A stretch of 36,541 nt of DNA from Prolixibacteraceae bacterium (GTDB lineage Bacteria; Bacteroidota; Bacteroidia; Bacteroidales; Prolixibacteraceae), in assembly GCA_023229575.1 (NCBI GenBank), contig JALNYZ010000036.1, positions 1 to 36,541 on the forward strand, read 5' to 3'. Both the position numbers and the translations under genes were made by a program. The notes below the pieces were generated by a model that did no database searches, had not been told where the DNA came from, and saw only the letters and a list, made by a program, of their open reading frames with translations. Shown piece by piece: positions 1 through 8,372 of the stretch; the first letter of the stretch is position 1; every line of letters begins with the position of its first letter.

Positions 1-29
1 GAAATATTCTCAAACCAAATATTTATTTT

Positions 30-2747
30 ATGACGAAGTATGTTTATACATTCGGCAACGGCCAGGCTGAAGGCCGTGCAGAGATGAAAAATTTGCTGGG
101 TGGCAAGGGCGCCAACCTCGCAGAGATGAATCTGATCGGTGTACCTGTTCCCCCGGGATTTACAATTACCACTGAAGTTTGTACAGAGTTTACCGAAAAA
201 GGAAGAAAAGCAGCTTTTGCTTTGATTGAAAAAGATGTACAGGCCGCTGTGGCAACCATCGAAAATATTACAGGAACCAAGTTTGGATCAAAAGAGAATC
301 CATGTTTGGTCTCTGTTCGTTCAGGTGCAAGGGCATCTATGCCCGGTATGATGGATACCATCCTGAACCTTGGATTAAATGATGTTGCCGTTGAGGGTAT
401 TGCTTTAAAATCAGGAAATCCCCGTTTTGCCTGGGACTCCTATCGCCGTTTCGTTCAAATGTATGGCGACGTTGTTTTGGGAATGAAACCACACAGCAAA
501 ACAGATATCGATCCTTTCGAGGAGATCATCGAGCACATGAAAGAGGAGGTTGGTATCAAAGAAGATACTGATTTTACTGTTGATAACCTGAAAACATTGG
601 TATTGCGCTTCAAAGCTGCCGTATTGAAAGTGACAGGCAAAGATTTCCCGGTCGACCCATGGGAGCAACTATGGGGCGCCGTTGCAGCCGTATTCGAAAG
701 CTGGATGAACGATCGCGCCATCTACTACAGGAAGCTGAACAATATCCCTGTTGAATGGGGAACCGCCGTCAATGTACAGGCCATGGTTTTCGGAAACATG
801 GGTGGTAACTCTGCCACCGGCGTTGGTTTTACCCGCGATGCATCGACCGGCGAAAATATGTTTATCGGCGAATACCTTGTCAACGCGCAAGGCGAGGATG
901 TTGTTGCCGGTATCCGCACTCCCCAGCAGATTACCAAAATTGGGTCAATGCGATGGGCTGAACTGCAAAATGTTACCGAAGCAGAGCGTGCATCCAAATT
1001 CCCATCCCTCGAAGAGACCATGCCAAAAGCTTACGCTCAGCTGATGGAGATCCAGGAGAAGCTGGAAGGTCACTACAAGGATATGCAGGATATCGAGTTT
1101 ACCATTCAGGATGGAAAACTTTGGTTGCTGCAAACGCGTAATGGTAAACGTACCGGCGCCGCGATGTTAAAAATTGCCGTTGATCTGTTGAGCGAAGGGA
1201 AAATCGACGAAAAAACAGCCATGTTGCGTGTTGAGCCCAACAAATTGGATGAACTTTTGCACCCTGTTTTCGATGTGAACGCGCTCAAAACAGCCAAACT
1301 GATTGCAAAAGGCCTGCCAGCTTCACCGGGCGCCGCTACCGGCCAAATCGTTTTCTTTGCCGATGAGGCAAAAAATTATGACCACTCCATCCTGGTAAGG
1401 ATTGAAACCTCCCCCGAAGATCTGGAAGGGATGAACATTGCCCGTGGTATCCTGACCGCCCGAGGAGGTATGACCTCCCATGCGGCTGTTGTTGCCCGCG
1501 GTATGGGAAAATGTTGCGTTTCTGGCGCCGGTGCTTTGAGAATCAACTACAAGACCCGTACCATGGAAGCCAGTGGAATAGTGTACAAAGAAGGCGACTG
1601 GATCTCTCTGAATGGATCAACAGGTGAAGTCTTCGACGGAAAAGTAATAACCCAGGAAGCTACCATCAGCAATGATTTCGCTAAAATCATGGAACTGGCC
1701 GATAAATATACCCGCATGTCTGTCCGTACCAACGCGGATACGCCAAATGATGCCATGAAGGCCCGTCAGTTTGGCGCCAAAGGTATCGGCCTGTGCCGTA
1801 CCGAGCACATGTTCTTCGAAGGCGCCCGTATCAAGGCCATGCGCGAAATGATCCTCTCTTCCAGCATCGAGGGAAGAAAAGAGGCTTTGGCCAAATTGTT
1901 GCCTTATCAACGCGCCGACTTCGAAGGGATCTTCGAGGCTATGGCCGGTTATGGTGTGACAGTTCGACTGCTGGATCCACCATTGCACGAGTTTGTACCC
2001 CACGAAATTGCCATGCAGAAAGAGCTGGCCGATGAGATGGGATTGACTTTGGATCAAATCAAACAAAAAGTGGCTGATCTGGAAGAGTTCAACCCGATGT
2101 TGGGTCACCGTGGCTGCCGTTTGGGCATTACCTATCCGGAAATTACCGAGATGCAGGCTCGCGCTATCATCGAAGCCGCTCTCAATCTGAAAGCAAAAGG
2201 TATCGATGCACGTCCTGAAATTATGGTGCCGCTCGTCGGAACCGTTGCTGAGTTGAAGAACCAGACCGATGTGATCCACGCGACCATCCAAAAGGTATTT
2301 GCCGAGAGAAACGCTAAAATAGACTATCTGGTTGGAACGATGATTGAAGTTCCAAGGGCTGCCCTGACAGCCGAGAACATCGCCAAAGAGGCCGACTTCT
2401 TCTCTTTCGGGACCAACGACCTTACCCAAATGACCATGGGTTTCTCCCGTGACGATGCCGGTAAGTTCCTTCCTGATTATCTGGATAGGGGAATCCTGAA
2501 AAATGATCCTTTCCAGATCCTGGATCAGCATGGTGTAGGTTTGCTGGTTGAGATGGGCGTTAACAAGGGCCGTTCAACGAAACCGGGACTGAAGATCGGT
2601 ATTTGTGGTGAGCATGGCGGTGAGCCAAGTTCAGTAGAGTTCTGCGACAAGGTTGGTTTAGACTATGTTAGCTGTTCCCCTTTTCGTGTTCCGATTGCCC
2701 GATTAGCTGCTGCCCAGGCCAATGTCAAGAAAAATGCCTTATCGTAA
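30..2747 (+). CDS. ppdK: Pyruvate, phosphate dikinase
   Basis: Cytoplasmic enzyme that interconverts pyruvate, ATP and phosphate with phosphoenolpyruvate, AMP and pyrophosphate; in anaerobic Bacteroidetes it can serve glycolysis or gluconeogenesis. The 905-residue protein is full length for the family. The N-terminal ATP-grasp region opens with GGKGANLAEM near residue 25. The central phosphohistidine domain has GGMTSHAAVVARGMGK with the carrier histidine at about residue 484. The C-terminal PEP/pyruvate barrel has GTNDLTQM and GICGEHGG, with the catalytic cysteine at about 859. Translation starts at the first ATG, 29 bp into the window, behind an AT-rich leader without Shine-Dalgarno sequence. 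It stands alone and is followed by a terminator hairpin. Nothing looks broken. Identification is secure; the direction of flux cannot be read from sequence. Confidence 0.98.
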   Translation: MTKYVYTFGNGQAEGRAEMKNLLGGKGANLAEMNLIGVPVPPGFTITTEVCTEFTEKGRKAAFALIEKDVQAAVATIENITGTKFGSKENPCLVSVRSGARASMPGMMDTILNLGLNDVAVEGIALKSGNPRFAWDSYRRFVQMYGDVVLGMKPHSKTDIDPFEEIIEHMKEEVGIKEDTDFTVDNLKTLVLRFKAAVLKVTGKDFPVDPWEQLWGAVAAVFESWMNDRAIYYRKLNNIPVEWGTAVNVQAMVFGNMGGNSATGVGFTRDASTGENMFIGEYLVNAQGEDVVAGIRTPQQITKIGSMRWAELQNVTEAERASKFPSLEETMPKAYAQLMEIQEKLEGHYKDMQDIEFTIQDGKLWLLQTRNGKRTGAAMLKIAVDLLSEGKIDEKTAMLRVEPNKLDELLHPVFDVNALKTAKLIAKGLPASPGAATGQIVFFADEAKNYDHSILVRIETSPEDLEGMNIARGILTARGGMTSHAAVVARGMGKCCVSGAGALRINYKTRTMEASGIVYKEGDWISLNGSTGEVFDGKVITQEATISNDFAKIMELADKYTRMSVRTNADTPNDAMKARQFGAKGIGLCRTEHMFFEGARIKAMREMILSSSIEGRKEALAKLLPYQRADFEGIFEAMAGYGVTVRLLDPPLHEFVPHEIAMQKELADEMGLTLDQIKQKVADLEEFNPMLGHRGCRLGITYPEITEMQARAIIEAALNLKAKGIDARPEIMVPLVGTVAELKNQTDVIHATIQKVFAERNAKIDYLVGTMIEVPRAALTAENIAKEADFFSFGTNDLTQMTMGFSRDDAGKFLPDYLDRGILKNDPFQILDQHGVGLLVEMGVNKGRSTKPGLKIGICGEHGGEPSSVEFCDKVGLDYVSCSPFRVPIARLAAAQANVKKNALS

Positions 2748-2792
2748 GAGGCTGTTTATTTACCAATAACAGTTCTTTATTGTAATAATTAC

Positions 2793-2823
2793 AAAAAGGG
2801 AGTCTTCCGGGACTCCTTTTTTA
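2793..2823 (+). terminator. Rho-independent terminator after ppdK
   Basis: A hairpin with stem GGGAGTC/GACTCC around a TTCCGG turn is flanked by an A-run on the left and a T-run on the right, about 45 bp after the ppdK stop. It separates ppdK from the next gene. Confidence 0.85.
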
Positions 2824-2843
2824 TATTACGATTGGTTTTTTCT

Positions 2844-2851
2844 TATTTTTG
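2844..2851 (+). promoter_or_regulatory. Possible -7 box (TATTTTTG) for the cytochrome c biogenesis gene
   Basis: TATTTTTG fits the Bacteroidetes -7 consensus TAnnTTTG and lies 30 bp before the ATG. The expected -33 TTTG about 20 bp upstream is only represented by T-rich sequence, so this is tentative. Confidence 0.35.
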
Positions 2852-2881
2852 CTGGCATATTTAACACTCTAGATATAAGCT

Positions 2882-5572
2882 ATGATCGATCAGTTGAAAA
2901 AAATGATATTCTCCATCACTACGGCGGGATTCGGTTTACTGTTGTTTGCCATGATACTGGGTATTGCCACTTTCGTGGAAAGCGCCTATGGGGCTGAAGC
3001 AGCCAAAGCCCTGGTTTATGGCTCCTGGTGGTTCGAATTGTTGTTGGTGTTCCTCTCTGTTTCCATGACGGTAATTTATTTCCGTAAGAAGATGTATAGA
3101 AAGGAAAAAATGACTGTCGGACTTTTCCACCTCGCATTTGTACTTATGATCATTGGTGCAGGTGTGACCAGATACATAGGAGAGGAAGGGGTTATCCATA
3201 TCAGGGAGGGTGAGTCCTCCTCCGATTTGATCACCTCAGACCAATATTTCCACATGCTCCTTTCGAAAGGGGACCAACATTTTGAGGCAGAGCAAAAAGT
3301 ATTGTTAACCCCTTTCTCGAAAGATGCTGTCCATGCCATCTTTGAAATTGACGGGAAGAAGTTGGATGTTACCTCCGTTGAATTCCTTCAGAATGTACAG
3401 GCCGGAGGGCCTATGGCAGCCATGGCAAGTCAGGGAAAGGGAGCTAAAATAAAATTGTCCGATGGATCCAAAGAGGAATTTACCAATGTGTTGATTAGTG
3501 ATGAAGGTCGGGCTGCCTCCGCAAAGGGACAGTTTGACGGGGCGGATTATGAAATTTGGATTGGTCCCAAGACAGAAACGCTTCCGTTTGCCATCCATCT
3601 GAAGGATTTTCTTTTGACCAGGTACCCCGGATCCATGAGCCCATCCTCCTACAGGAGCGAGGTGACGCTGATCGATAAAGAGAAAGGGGTCAACATGGAT
3701 TTCTCCATCTATATGAACAATGTATTGAAATACAATGGTTACAGGTTCTATCAGTCCTCGTTCGACCAGGATGAGAAGGGAACCATTCTCTCTGTCAACA
3801 AGGATATGCCGGGAACCATCCTGACCTACATCGGATACGCACTCCTGTTTGGGGCCATCTTGCTTTCAATATTCAACAAGAATAGCCATTTCTACGGAGT
3901 AATGCAGAAAGCTGCGAAACCGGTTTCAGTCCTACTTCTTCCGTTGTTTTTATTGGCCGGACAGGTTAGTGGGGCCGAAGTTTCCAAAGAGGCAGCCAGC
4001 GAGTTTGCCGGTGTGATGGTCCAGGGGCATGATGGGCGGGTCAAACCCTTCAGTACGCTGGCTTACGAAGTGGTGATGAAGATCTCGCGTCAGGAGAGCC
4101 TGAACGGATTATCACCCGAGCAGGCAGTACTTAGCATGATCACCTATCCCGAGGATTGGCAAAAGGTTAAGATGATTACCATATCTGAAAGCAAAATTGA
4201 ACAGTTGCTCGGAATATCTTCCGGGAAGGCCTCATTTGCAGACTTCTTCGATGCCAAGGGCAACTACAAAATGATGAAAGAGGTGAGTGAAGCCTATGCA
4301 AAGCAGCCTTCCCAGCGCGGAACATTCGACAATGCCATAATCAAGGTGGACGACAGGCTCAATGTTTCTTACCTGGTCTTCAAAGGCGAGTTGCTTCGGT
4401 TATTTCCTTCACAGGATCCCAAAAATACCACATGGGAAGACCTTACAACTGCCCCTGCATCAACTTCAGGAGCAATGATGATGAAAGTATTCAGTGATTA
4501 CCTGAATGCCGTTCAGGCCAACGATATAGCGCGCCAGAAATCCGACCTCTCCCTCATCGATCAGTTTCAGCACAAGCTTGGGGCCAATCTGATACCGGGG
4601 GTCGCTAAACAAAAGCTGGAAATACTCTACAACAGGGTGAACATTTTCAAGGACCTCTCCTTCCTTTACCTATTGGCAGGATTGGCGCTGATGATATTCT
4701 ATTTCAGGGCCATGCTCACAACGGGTAAAATGAATCCCAAGGTGGTCGTGTACACAGGTTGGATTTTCCTGGCCGGTTTCATTCTGCATACCCTGGGACT
4801 TGCCATTCGCGGATACATCGCCAACCACATGCCCTGGAGCGATGGATACGAATCTATGATCTACATTGCATGGGCGGGGATGCTGGCGGGACTGATCTTT
4901 GCCCGGAGAAATCCGATGGTAATGGGAGCCGCCGCTTTGCTTTCCGGACTTACCCTATTTGTGGCCCAGATGAGCTGGCTGAATCCCGAGATCACCAACC
5001 TTGTTCCTGTACTCAAATCTTACTGGCTCGCTATTCACGTGGCAGTAATCACCGGGAGTTATGGTTTCCTGGGTGTCGGTTCCATCATCGGATTGTTGAA
5101 CCTCTTGCTAGCAGGCCTGGTAAAACCAGCCAACAAAGTTCGGGTACAACGCAACATCCGTCAAATGAGCTGGATCAACGAGGCTGCCATGACTTTGGGT
5201 TTGTACCTGCTCACCATCGGAACATTTCTGGGTGGTATCTGGGCGAATGAATCGTGGGGCCGGTACTGGGGATGGGACCCGAAAGAGACCTGGGCGCTGG
5301 TTACCATCCTGGTGTATGCTTTTATCGTCCACATGCGCCTGATGCCGGGATACCGTGGTTGGTTTGCCCTCAACCTGGCCTCCGTAGCCGGATTTTTCAG
5401 CGTGCTGATGACCTACCTGGGCGTGAACTACTACCTAACGGGCCTTCACTCTTACGGAAGCGGAAGCGCCTCCTCGTTCCCGTTTGCATTGGTGGTAGTC
5501 ATTGTGCTTGTTGGAGGTATCGTCTGGAAAGCGTACAACAATCTATCAATAATTGATGTAAAAGAAGATTAA
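2882..5572 (+). CDS. ccsBA: Fused ResB-CcsA cytochrome c biogenesis protein (system II)
   Basis: Membrane protein expected to export heme and attach it to CXXCH motifs of periplasmic c-type cytochromes. In 896 residues it joins two system II parts. The N-terminal ResB/CcsB-like part (about 1-340) has hydrophobic segments near 14-35, 46-66 and 78-98, a periplasmic stretch, and a further segment near 312-332. A soluble linker of about 200 residues follows. The CcsA-like part (from about 585) has several membrane helices and the heme-handling WWD motif WGRYWGWDPKET at 792-803. Histidines suited to heme ligation sit in the flanking helices (ILHTLG, AIHVAV, VHMRL). ResB and CcsA are separate proteins in many bacteria and fused in others. 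No cytochrome or nitrite reductase gene lies next to it here, so its clients are elsewhere. Confidence in the family is high. Confidence 0.93.
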   Translation: MIDQLKKMIFSITTAGFGLLLFAMILGIATFVESAYGAEAAKALVYGSWWFELLLVFLSVSMTVIYFRKKMYRKEKMTVGLFHLAFVLMIIGAGVTRYIGEEGVIHIREGESSSDLITSDQYFHMLLSKGDQHFEAEQKVLLTPFSKDAVHAIFEIDGKKLDVTSVEFLQNVQAGGPMAAMASQGKGAKIKLSDGSKEEFTNVLISDEGRAASAKGQFDGADYEIWIGPKTETLPFAIHLKDFLLTRYPGSMSPSSYRSEVTLIDKEKGVNMDFSIYMNNVLKYNGYRFYQSSFDQDEKGTILSVNKDMPGTILTYIGYALLFGAILLSIFNKNSHFYGVMQKAAKPVSVLLLPLFLLAGQVSGAEVSKEAASEFAGVMVQGHDGRVKPFSTLAYEVVMKISRQESLNGLSPEQAVLSMITYPEDWQKVKMITISESKIEQLLGISSGKASFADFFDAKGNYKMMKEVSEAYAKQPSQRGTFDNAIIKVDDRLNVSYLVFKGELLRLFPSQDPKNTTWEDLTTAPASTSGAMMMKVFSDYLNAVQANDIARQKSDLSLIDQFQHKLGANLIPGVAKQKLEILYNRVNIFKDLSFLYLLAGLALMIFYFRAMLTTGKMNPKVVVYTGWIFLAGFILHTLGLAIRGYIANHMPWSDGYESMIYIAWAGMLAGLIFARRNPMVMGAAALLSGLTLFVAQMSWLNPEITNLVPVLKSYWLAIHVAVITGSYGFLGVGSIIGLLNLLLAGLVKPANKVRVQRNIRQMSWINEAAMTLGLYLLTIGTFLGGIWANESWGRYWGWDPKETWALVTILVYAFIVHMRLMPGYRGWFALNLASVAGFFSVLMTYLGVNYYLTGLHSYGSGSASSFPFALVVVIVLVGGIVWKAYNNLSIIDVKED

Positions 5573-5610
5573 CAACAAAAACTAACTGTGTCTGTCCGGA
5601 ATGTTAATAG

Positions 5611-5710
5611 TTCACGCAAAGAGCGCAAAGATGGCGCTAAGTACGCAAAGAAATATTCTGTATTTCTGCTCTTTGCGACCTTTGCGCCATCTTTGCGCTC
5701 TTTGCGTGAA
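5611..5710. repeat. Long inverted repeat of the GCAAAGAGCGCAAAG type
   Basis: Two perfectly complementary 27-nt arms (5611-5637 and 5684-5710), each beginning or ending in the TTCACGCAAAGAGCGC word, enclose a 46-nt centre that itself repeats GCAAAG. As RNA or single-stranded DNA it would fold into a strong hairpin. I recall similar CAAAG-rich inverted repeats scattered between genes in Bacteroidetes genomes, but cannot check copy number here. Confidence 0.85.
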
Positions 5711-5755
5711 ATTTTTCAAAGTTTACATACACAAAGTAGTAATTTTGTCCATGTT

Positions 5756-5861
5756 ATTTTGACCTCCCCCGCCCCCTCCGGAGGAGGGGAGAAGTGCACT
5801 GATGATGATCGGAACACTAATCAGAATTCTCCTCTTTGGGGAGATTTAGAGGGGTCAAAAT
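5756..5861. repeat. Intergenic element with ATTTTGACC/GGTCAAAAT ends
   Basis: The ends ATTTTGACCTC (5756-5766) and GGGGTCAAAAT (5851-5861) are inverted with one mismatch. Between them are two small internal hairpins rich in CTCC and GGAG. The plan resembles a short non-coding mobile-type repeat, but it encodes nothing and only one copy is in the window. Confidence 0.6.
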
Positions 5862-5922
5862 TATTGTCAGTAGATTAAATTGTAAATTATTTCTGTCTTT
5901 TTAATTAATATCATCAAATATC

Positions 5923-6651
5923 ATGAAGTCTATCTCCTATTTAATCATTGCATTGGCCTTGTTAACAGGTTGCAACAATGCCAAAGTCAAAAAAACTGAA
6001 AATAAACCATCCGATCACGCATCGATGCCTGCACCTGCAGCGGCGGTAATGCACACTGTCGTAGCCAAGGATGTGATTCAGACGAGTAAATATACTTACC
6101 TGCTTTTAACCGAAGATGGAAAAGAGTATTGGGCAGCCGTTTCCCGTTTCGAAGCCGAAAAGGGTAAAACTTACTACTACAATGTAGGTATGGAAATGAA
6201 AAATTTCCAAAGCAAAGAGCTGAACCGCACATTCGAAACGATTCAGTTTATCCAGGAATTTGGTAACCAGCCTATCCAGGAGAAGGTTCAGGCGCCGCTT
6301 ACCACCAAAGGCAGACAATCAGTGGAGAAAGTTGATGGTGTCAAAGTTGAGCCGGTAGCCGGAGGTGTGAAACTGGCTGATCTCTTTGCCAACAAAGCCA
6401 ACTATGCCGGCAAAAAAGTGAAAGTTACGGGCCAGGTTGTTAAGTTCAGTCCGGAGATCATGAGCAAAAACTGGATCCACCTGCAGGATGGTTCTGAAGC
6501 CAATGGCTCCTACGATTTAACCATCACAACAATGGAAACCGTCGAAGTTGGTACAGTCGTAACTTTGGAGGGCGTTCTGGCAGTCGACAAAGACTTCGGA
6601 TACGGGTACAAATACGATGTGATCCTCGAAGAATCCAAATTGGTGAAATAA
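5923..6651 (+). CDS. OB-fold-like lipoprotein of unknown role
   Basis: The 242-residue protein starts with a lipoprotein signal peptide (MKSISYLIIALALLTGC) whose lipobox cysteine is at residue 17, so it is expected to be lipid-anchored outside the cytoplasmic membrane. Residues about 45-115 form a first beta-rich unit. Residues about 145-242 (GVKLADLFANKANYAGKKVK, then VTGQVVKF, WIHLQDGS, VGTVVTLEGVL) resemble an OB-fold of the kind annotated as a nucleic-acid-binding-like domain in secreted proteins. I see no catalytic motif. It is a single gene between a repeat-rich gap and a shared terminator with the convergent oxidoreductase gene. A role in binding a ligand or another envelope protein is a guess. 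Confidence 0.85.
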   Translation: MKSISYLIIALALLTGCNNAKVKKTENKPSDHASMPAPAAAVMHTVVAKDVIQTSKYTYLLLTEDGKEYWAAVSRFEAEKGKTYYYNVGMEMKNFQSKELNRTFETIQFIQEFGNQPIQEKVQAPLTTKGRQSVEKVDGVKVEPVAGGVKLADLFANKANYAGKKVKVTGQVVKFSPEIMSKNWIHLQDGSEANGSYDLTITTMETVEVGTVVTLEGVLAVDKDFGYGYKYDVILEESKLVK

Positions 6652-6673
6652 CTTTCCGGGAATCCAAGGAATT

Positions 6674-6760
6674 GTTTGAAGGGTTTAAAAAGTTTTTTTA
6701 GTTTGAAATGTTGACATACAGGAACATTTCAAACTTTTTAAACATTTCAAACCCTTCAAG
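6674..6760. terminator. Nested hairpins between convergent genes, built from TTTGAAGGG-type repeats
   Basis: An inner perfect 13-bp stem (AGTTTGAAATGTT at 6700-6712 with its complement at 6723-6735) sits inside an outer 11-bp stem (TTGAAGGGTTT at 6676-6686 with its complement at 6749-6759). T-runs occur on both strands, so it can terminate both converging genes. The CCCTTCAAAC/TTTCAAAC words recur at 18329-18358 and 19370-19402. Confidence 0.7.
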
Positions 6761-6766
6761 CTTTTT

Positions 6767-7645
6767 TTATTTCGCGGCATAAACTTGTTTTAAGAACTGA
6801 GCCACCGAAACAGGTTTTCTGCCAATCAGAGTTTCGATGGTATTGTTTGTCAGGTCCAGTTCCTGTAGCCTGAATGCTTCGGCAAAGCCGGCAAACAATT
6901 TGGCGTATTCCAAGGGTACTCCTGCGGCAGAAAGTGTTTGAATGTATTCTTCCTGAGAGGGGGATACATAAACGATGCTTTTGCCTGTAAGCTGCGAAAT
7001 ATCGGCAACAATTTCGCTGAAGGAGACTGCCTTCTCGTTGGTAATGTCGTAGATCTTGTTCTCATGCCCCTCAGAGGTAAGAATGACCGCTGCCACCTCG
7101 GCCATATCCGCACGCAGGGTGAAAGCCACTTTCCCCTCGCCGGCCGGCAAATAGGCAACGCCTGTTTCCAGTAATTGTTCGCCCAGGAACGCGGGTACCA
7201 TATCCAGGTAAATGGCATGTTTTAAAATGGTGTAGGTCATTCCTGACGCTTTCAGCCAATTTTCGGTTTTGATGTGCGCCTCGTTGATGATGGCTACAGG
7301 CGAACTATCCGTGTCATTTTTGCGCTGGGCGCTTGTATAGACTACATGCTTAACCCCTGCTTCCCTGGCTGCTTTTACCACGTTTTCGTGTTGGGGAATC
7401 CTGCTAAGATGGTCACTCCCTGAGACAAAATACAATTTGTCAATACCTTTGAAAGTCCCGACCAGTGAAGGATAGTCGTTGTAATCGCCCGTGCGGATTT
7501 CTACCCCTTGCGTTTTCATCTCTGCAGCTTTCGAGGCATCACGGACCATAACTGCAAGATTGGATGCGTCTGTTTTGTTAAGTAATTGGTTGACAACTTC
7601 TTTCCCTAGTTGTCCTGTTGCTCCGGTAACTAAAATCCTGTTCAT
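6767..7645 (-). CDS. NAD(P)H-binding SDR-family quinone oxidoreductase-like protein
   Basis: Cytoplasmic Rossmann-fold protein of the atypical short-chain dehydrogenase/NmrA group. The N-terminus ILVTGATGQLGKEVV carries the glycine-rich dinucleotide motif. YFVSGSD, VVYTSAQRKND and WLKASGMTYTILKH match the quinone oxidoreductase QorB (YtfG) type. The length of 292 residues is normal. It is transcribed divergently from an HxlR-family regulator, the same arrangement as ytfG/ytfH in E. coli. This suggests a quinone or electrophile reductase whose expression that regulator controls. Two palindromes in the shared leader (7689-7704 and 7767-7780) support this. The substrate is inferred from family membership only. 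Confidence 0.88.
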   Translation of the reverse strand: MNRILVTGATGQLGKEVVNQLLNKTDASNLAVMVRDASKAAEMKTQGVEIRTGDYNDYPSLVGTFKGIDKLYFVSGSDHLSRIPQHENVVKAAREAGVKHVVYTSAQRKNDTDSSPVAIINEAHIKTENWLKASGMTYTILKHAIYLDMVPAFLGEQLLETGVAYLPAGEGKVAFTLRADMAEVAAVILTSEGHENKIYDITNEKAVSFSEIVADISQLTGKSIVYVSPSQEEYIQTLSAAGVPLEYAKLFAGFAEAFRLQELDLTNNTIETLIGRKPVSVAQFLKQVYAAK

Positions 7646-7688
7646 CTCTTTTTTGTTTTAAATTAATACGTTATATTTGCATACTATT

Positions 7689-7704
7689 AGTAAGTAACTT
7701 ACTT
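7689..7704. promoter_or_regulatory. Candidate HxlR operator 1
   Basis: AAGTAACTTACTT (7692-7704) is a perfect inverted repeat with a one-base centre, overlapping the 15-bp palindrome AGTAAGTAACTTACT (7689-7703). It lies about 45 bp before the oxidoreductase start and shares its half-site with the second palindrome. Confidence 0.55.
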
Positions 7705-7766
7705 AAAGTTTGCAAAGGTGAAATAATTCATTTAACAAAACAAGAAGGCACTTATTGGTTTGATAC

Positions 7767-7780
7767 TTACTTCAAAGTAA
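7767..7780. promoter_or_regulatory. Candidate HxlR operator 2
   Basis: TTACTTCAAAGTAA is a perfect palindrome with the same TTACTT/AAGTAA half-sites as operator 1. It lies 17 bp before the regulator's first ATG, a good position for autorepression. Confidence 0.55.
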
Positions 7781-7797
7781 TTATTGTTGATAATCAG

Positions 7798-8178
7798 ATG
7801 TATATGAAAGAAAATATTTTGAATAAAAATGGTTGGGACATTAACAACTGTCCGGTAAGGGGGGTGTTGCAACGGTTTGGCGACAAGTGGTCGATTCTGG
7901 TTCTTTTGATTTTAGGGGAAAAGGAGAAATTGCGTTTCAATGAATTGAACAAGGAGATAGGAAGCGATATTTCCCAAAAGATGCTGACAGTAACCCTGCG
8001 TACCCTGGAAGCGGACGGCTTGGTCAAGCGAACGGTTTATCCCGAGGTGCCTCCGCGGGTTGAGTATGAAATTACCTTATTGGGGAAGAGCCTGGTTCCC
8101 CATATTGAAAGTCTGACAAAATGGGCTGTCGAAAATATGGCAGGGATAAAAAAGTCTAGAGAGCAGTACAGTGTTTAA
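7798..8178 (+). CDS. HxlR-family transcriptional regulator (YtfH/YodB-like)
   Basis: Winged-helix DNA-binding protein of 126 residues, typical for HxlR/DUF24. The signature NCPVRGVLQRFGDKWSILVL is at 17-36, with the conserved N-terminal cysteine at residue 18 that in YodB- and HypR-like members senses quinones, aldehydes or oxidants. The recognition part (LRFNELNKEIGSDISQKMLT) and the wing (VKRTVYPEVPPRVEYEIT) follow. The start may be the ATG at 7798 or the next one at 7804. It is divergent from the oxidoreductase it probably controls, and both promoters share the TTACTT/AAGTAA palindromes. Redox or electrophile sensing through Cys18 is inferred from relatives. Confidence 0.93.
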   Translation: MYMKENILNKNGWDINNCPVRGVLQRFGDKWSILVLLILGEKEKLRFNELNKEIGSDISQKMLTVTLRTLEADGLVKRTVYPEVPPRVEYEITLLGKSLVPHIESLTKWAVENMAGIKKSREQYSV

Positions 8179-8358
8179 GAGACTGTTTAAGTTCTTTACG
8201 AAATTCTTAGTGATACCTTTGTGACTTTGAGACTTAGTGGCTATTTTTTTCTTGCCACGACTTGTCCCGACTGGTCGGGAAAGACACTAAAACACCAAGG
8301 TGTCACAAAGGAAATACCATAAAGGCTGAGATAATCTATTTCTAAACAGTTTCTAAGA
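8175..8358. repeat. Imperfect inverted repeat (CACTAAGACAC type) with a nested 21-nt palindromic unit
   Basis: The left part (8204-8240, TGATACCTTTGTGAC and GACTTAGTGG) pairs imperfectly with the right part (8281-8320, GACACTAAAACACCAAGG and CACAAAGGAAATACCA). AGACTGTTTA near the left end mirrors TAAACAGTTTCT at the right end. A 21-nt unit at 8260-8280, with inner stem TCCCGAC/GTCGGGA, interrupts the otherwise regular GCCACG-AAGACACTAA run. No gene is present between the HxlR gene and the lipoprotein gene. Confidence 0.7.
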
Positions 8359-8372
8359 ATATGAGGGCTTGT

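Larger units (their letters stand above)
5573..5922. other. Gene-free stretch holding two repeat elements
   Basis: No convincing gene. A 96-codon open frame here is made almost entirely of the two repeats described at 5611-5710 and 5756-5861 and is not credible as a protein. The last 60 bp are AT-rich and should hold the promoter of the following lipoprotein gene. Confidence 0.7.

Noticed and set aside
1617..2531. 304-codon open frame antisense to ppdK
   Set aside because: Lies fully within a certain gene on the other strand; typical long shadow frame of a codon-biased gene.
5588..5878. 96-codon open frame after ccsBA
   Set aside because: Consists of two intergenic repeat elements; the predicted protein is low-complexity and has no family resemblance.
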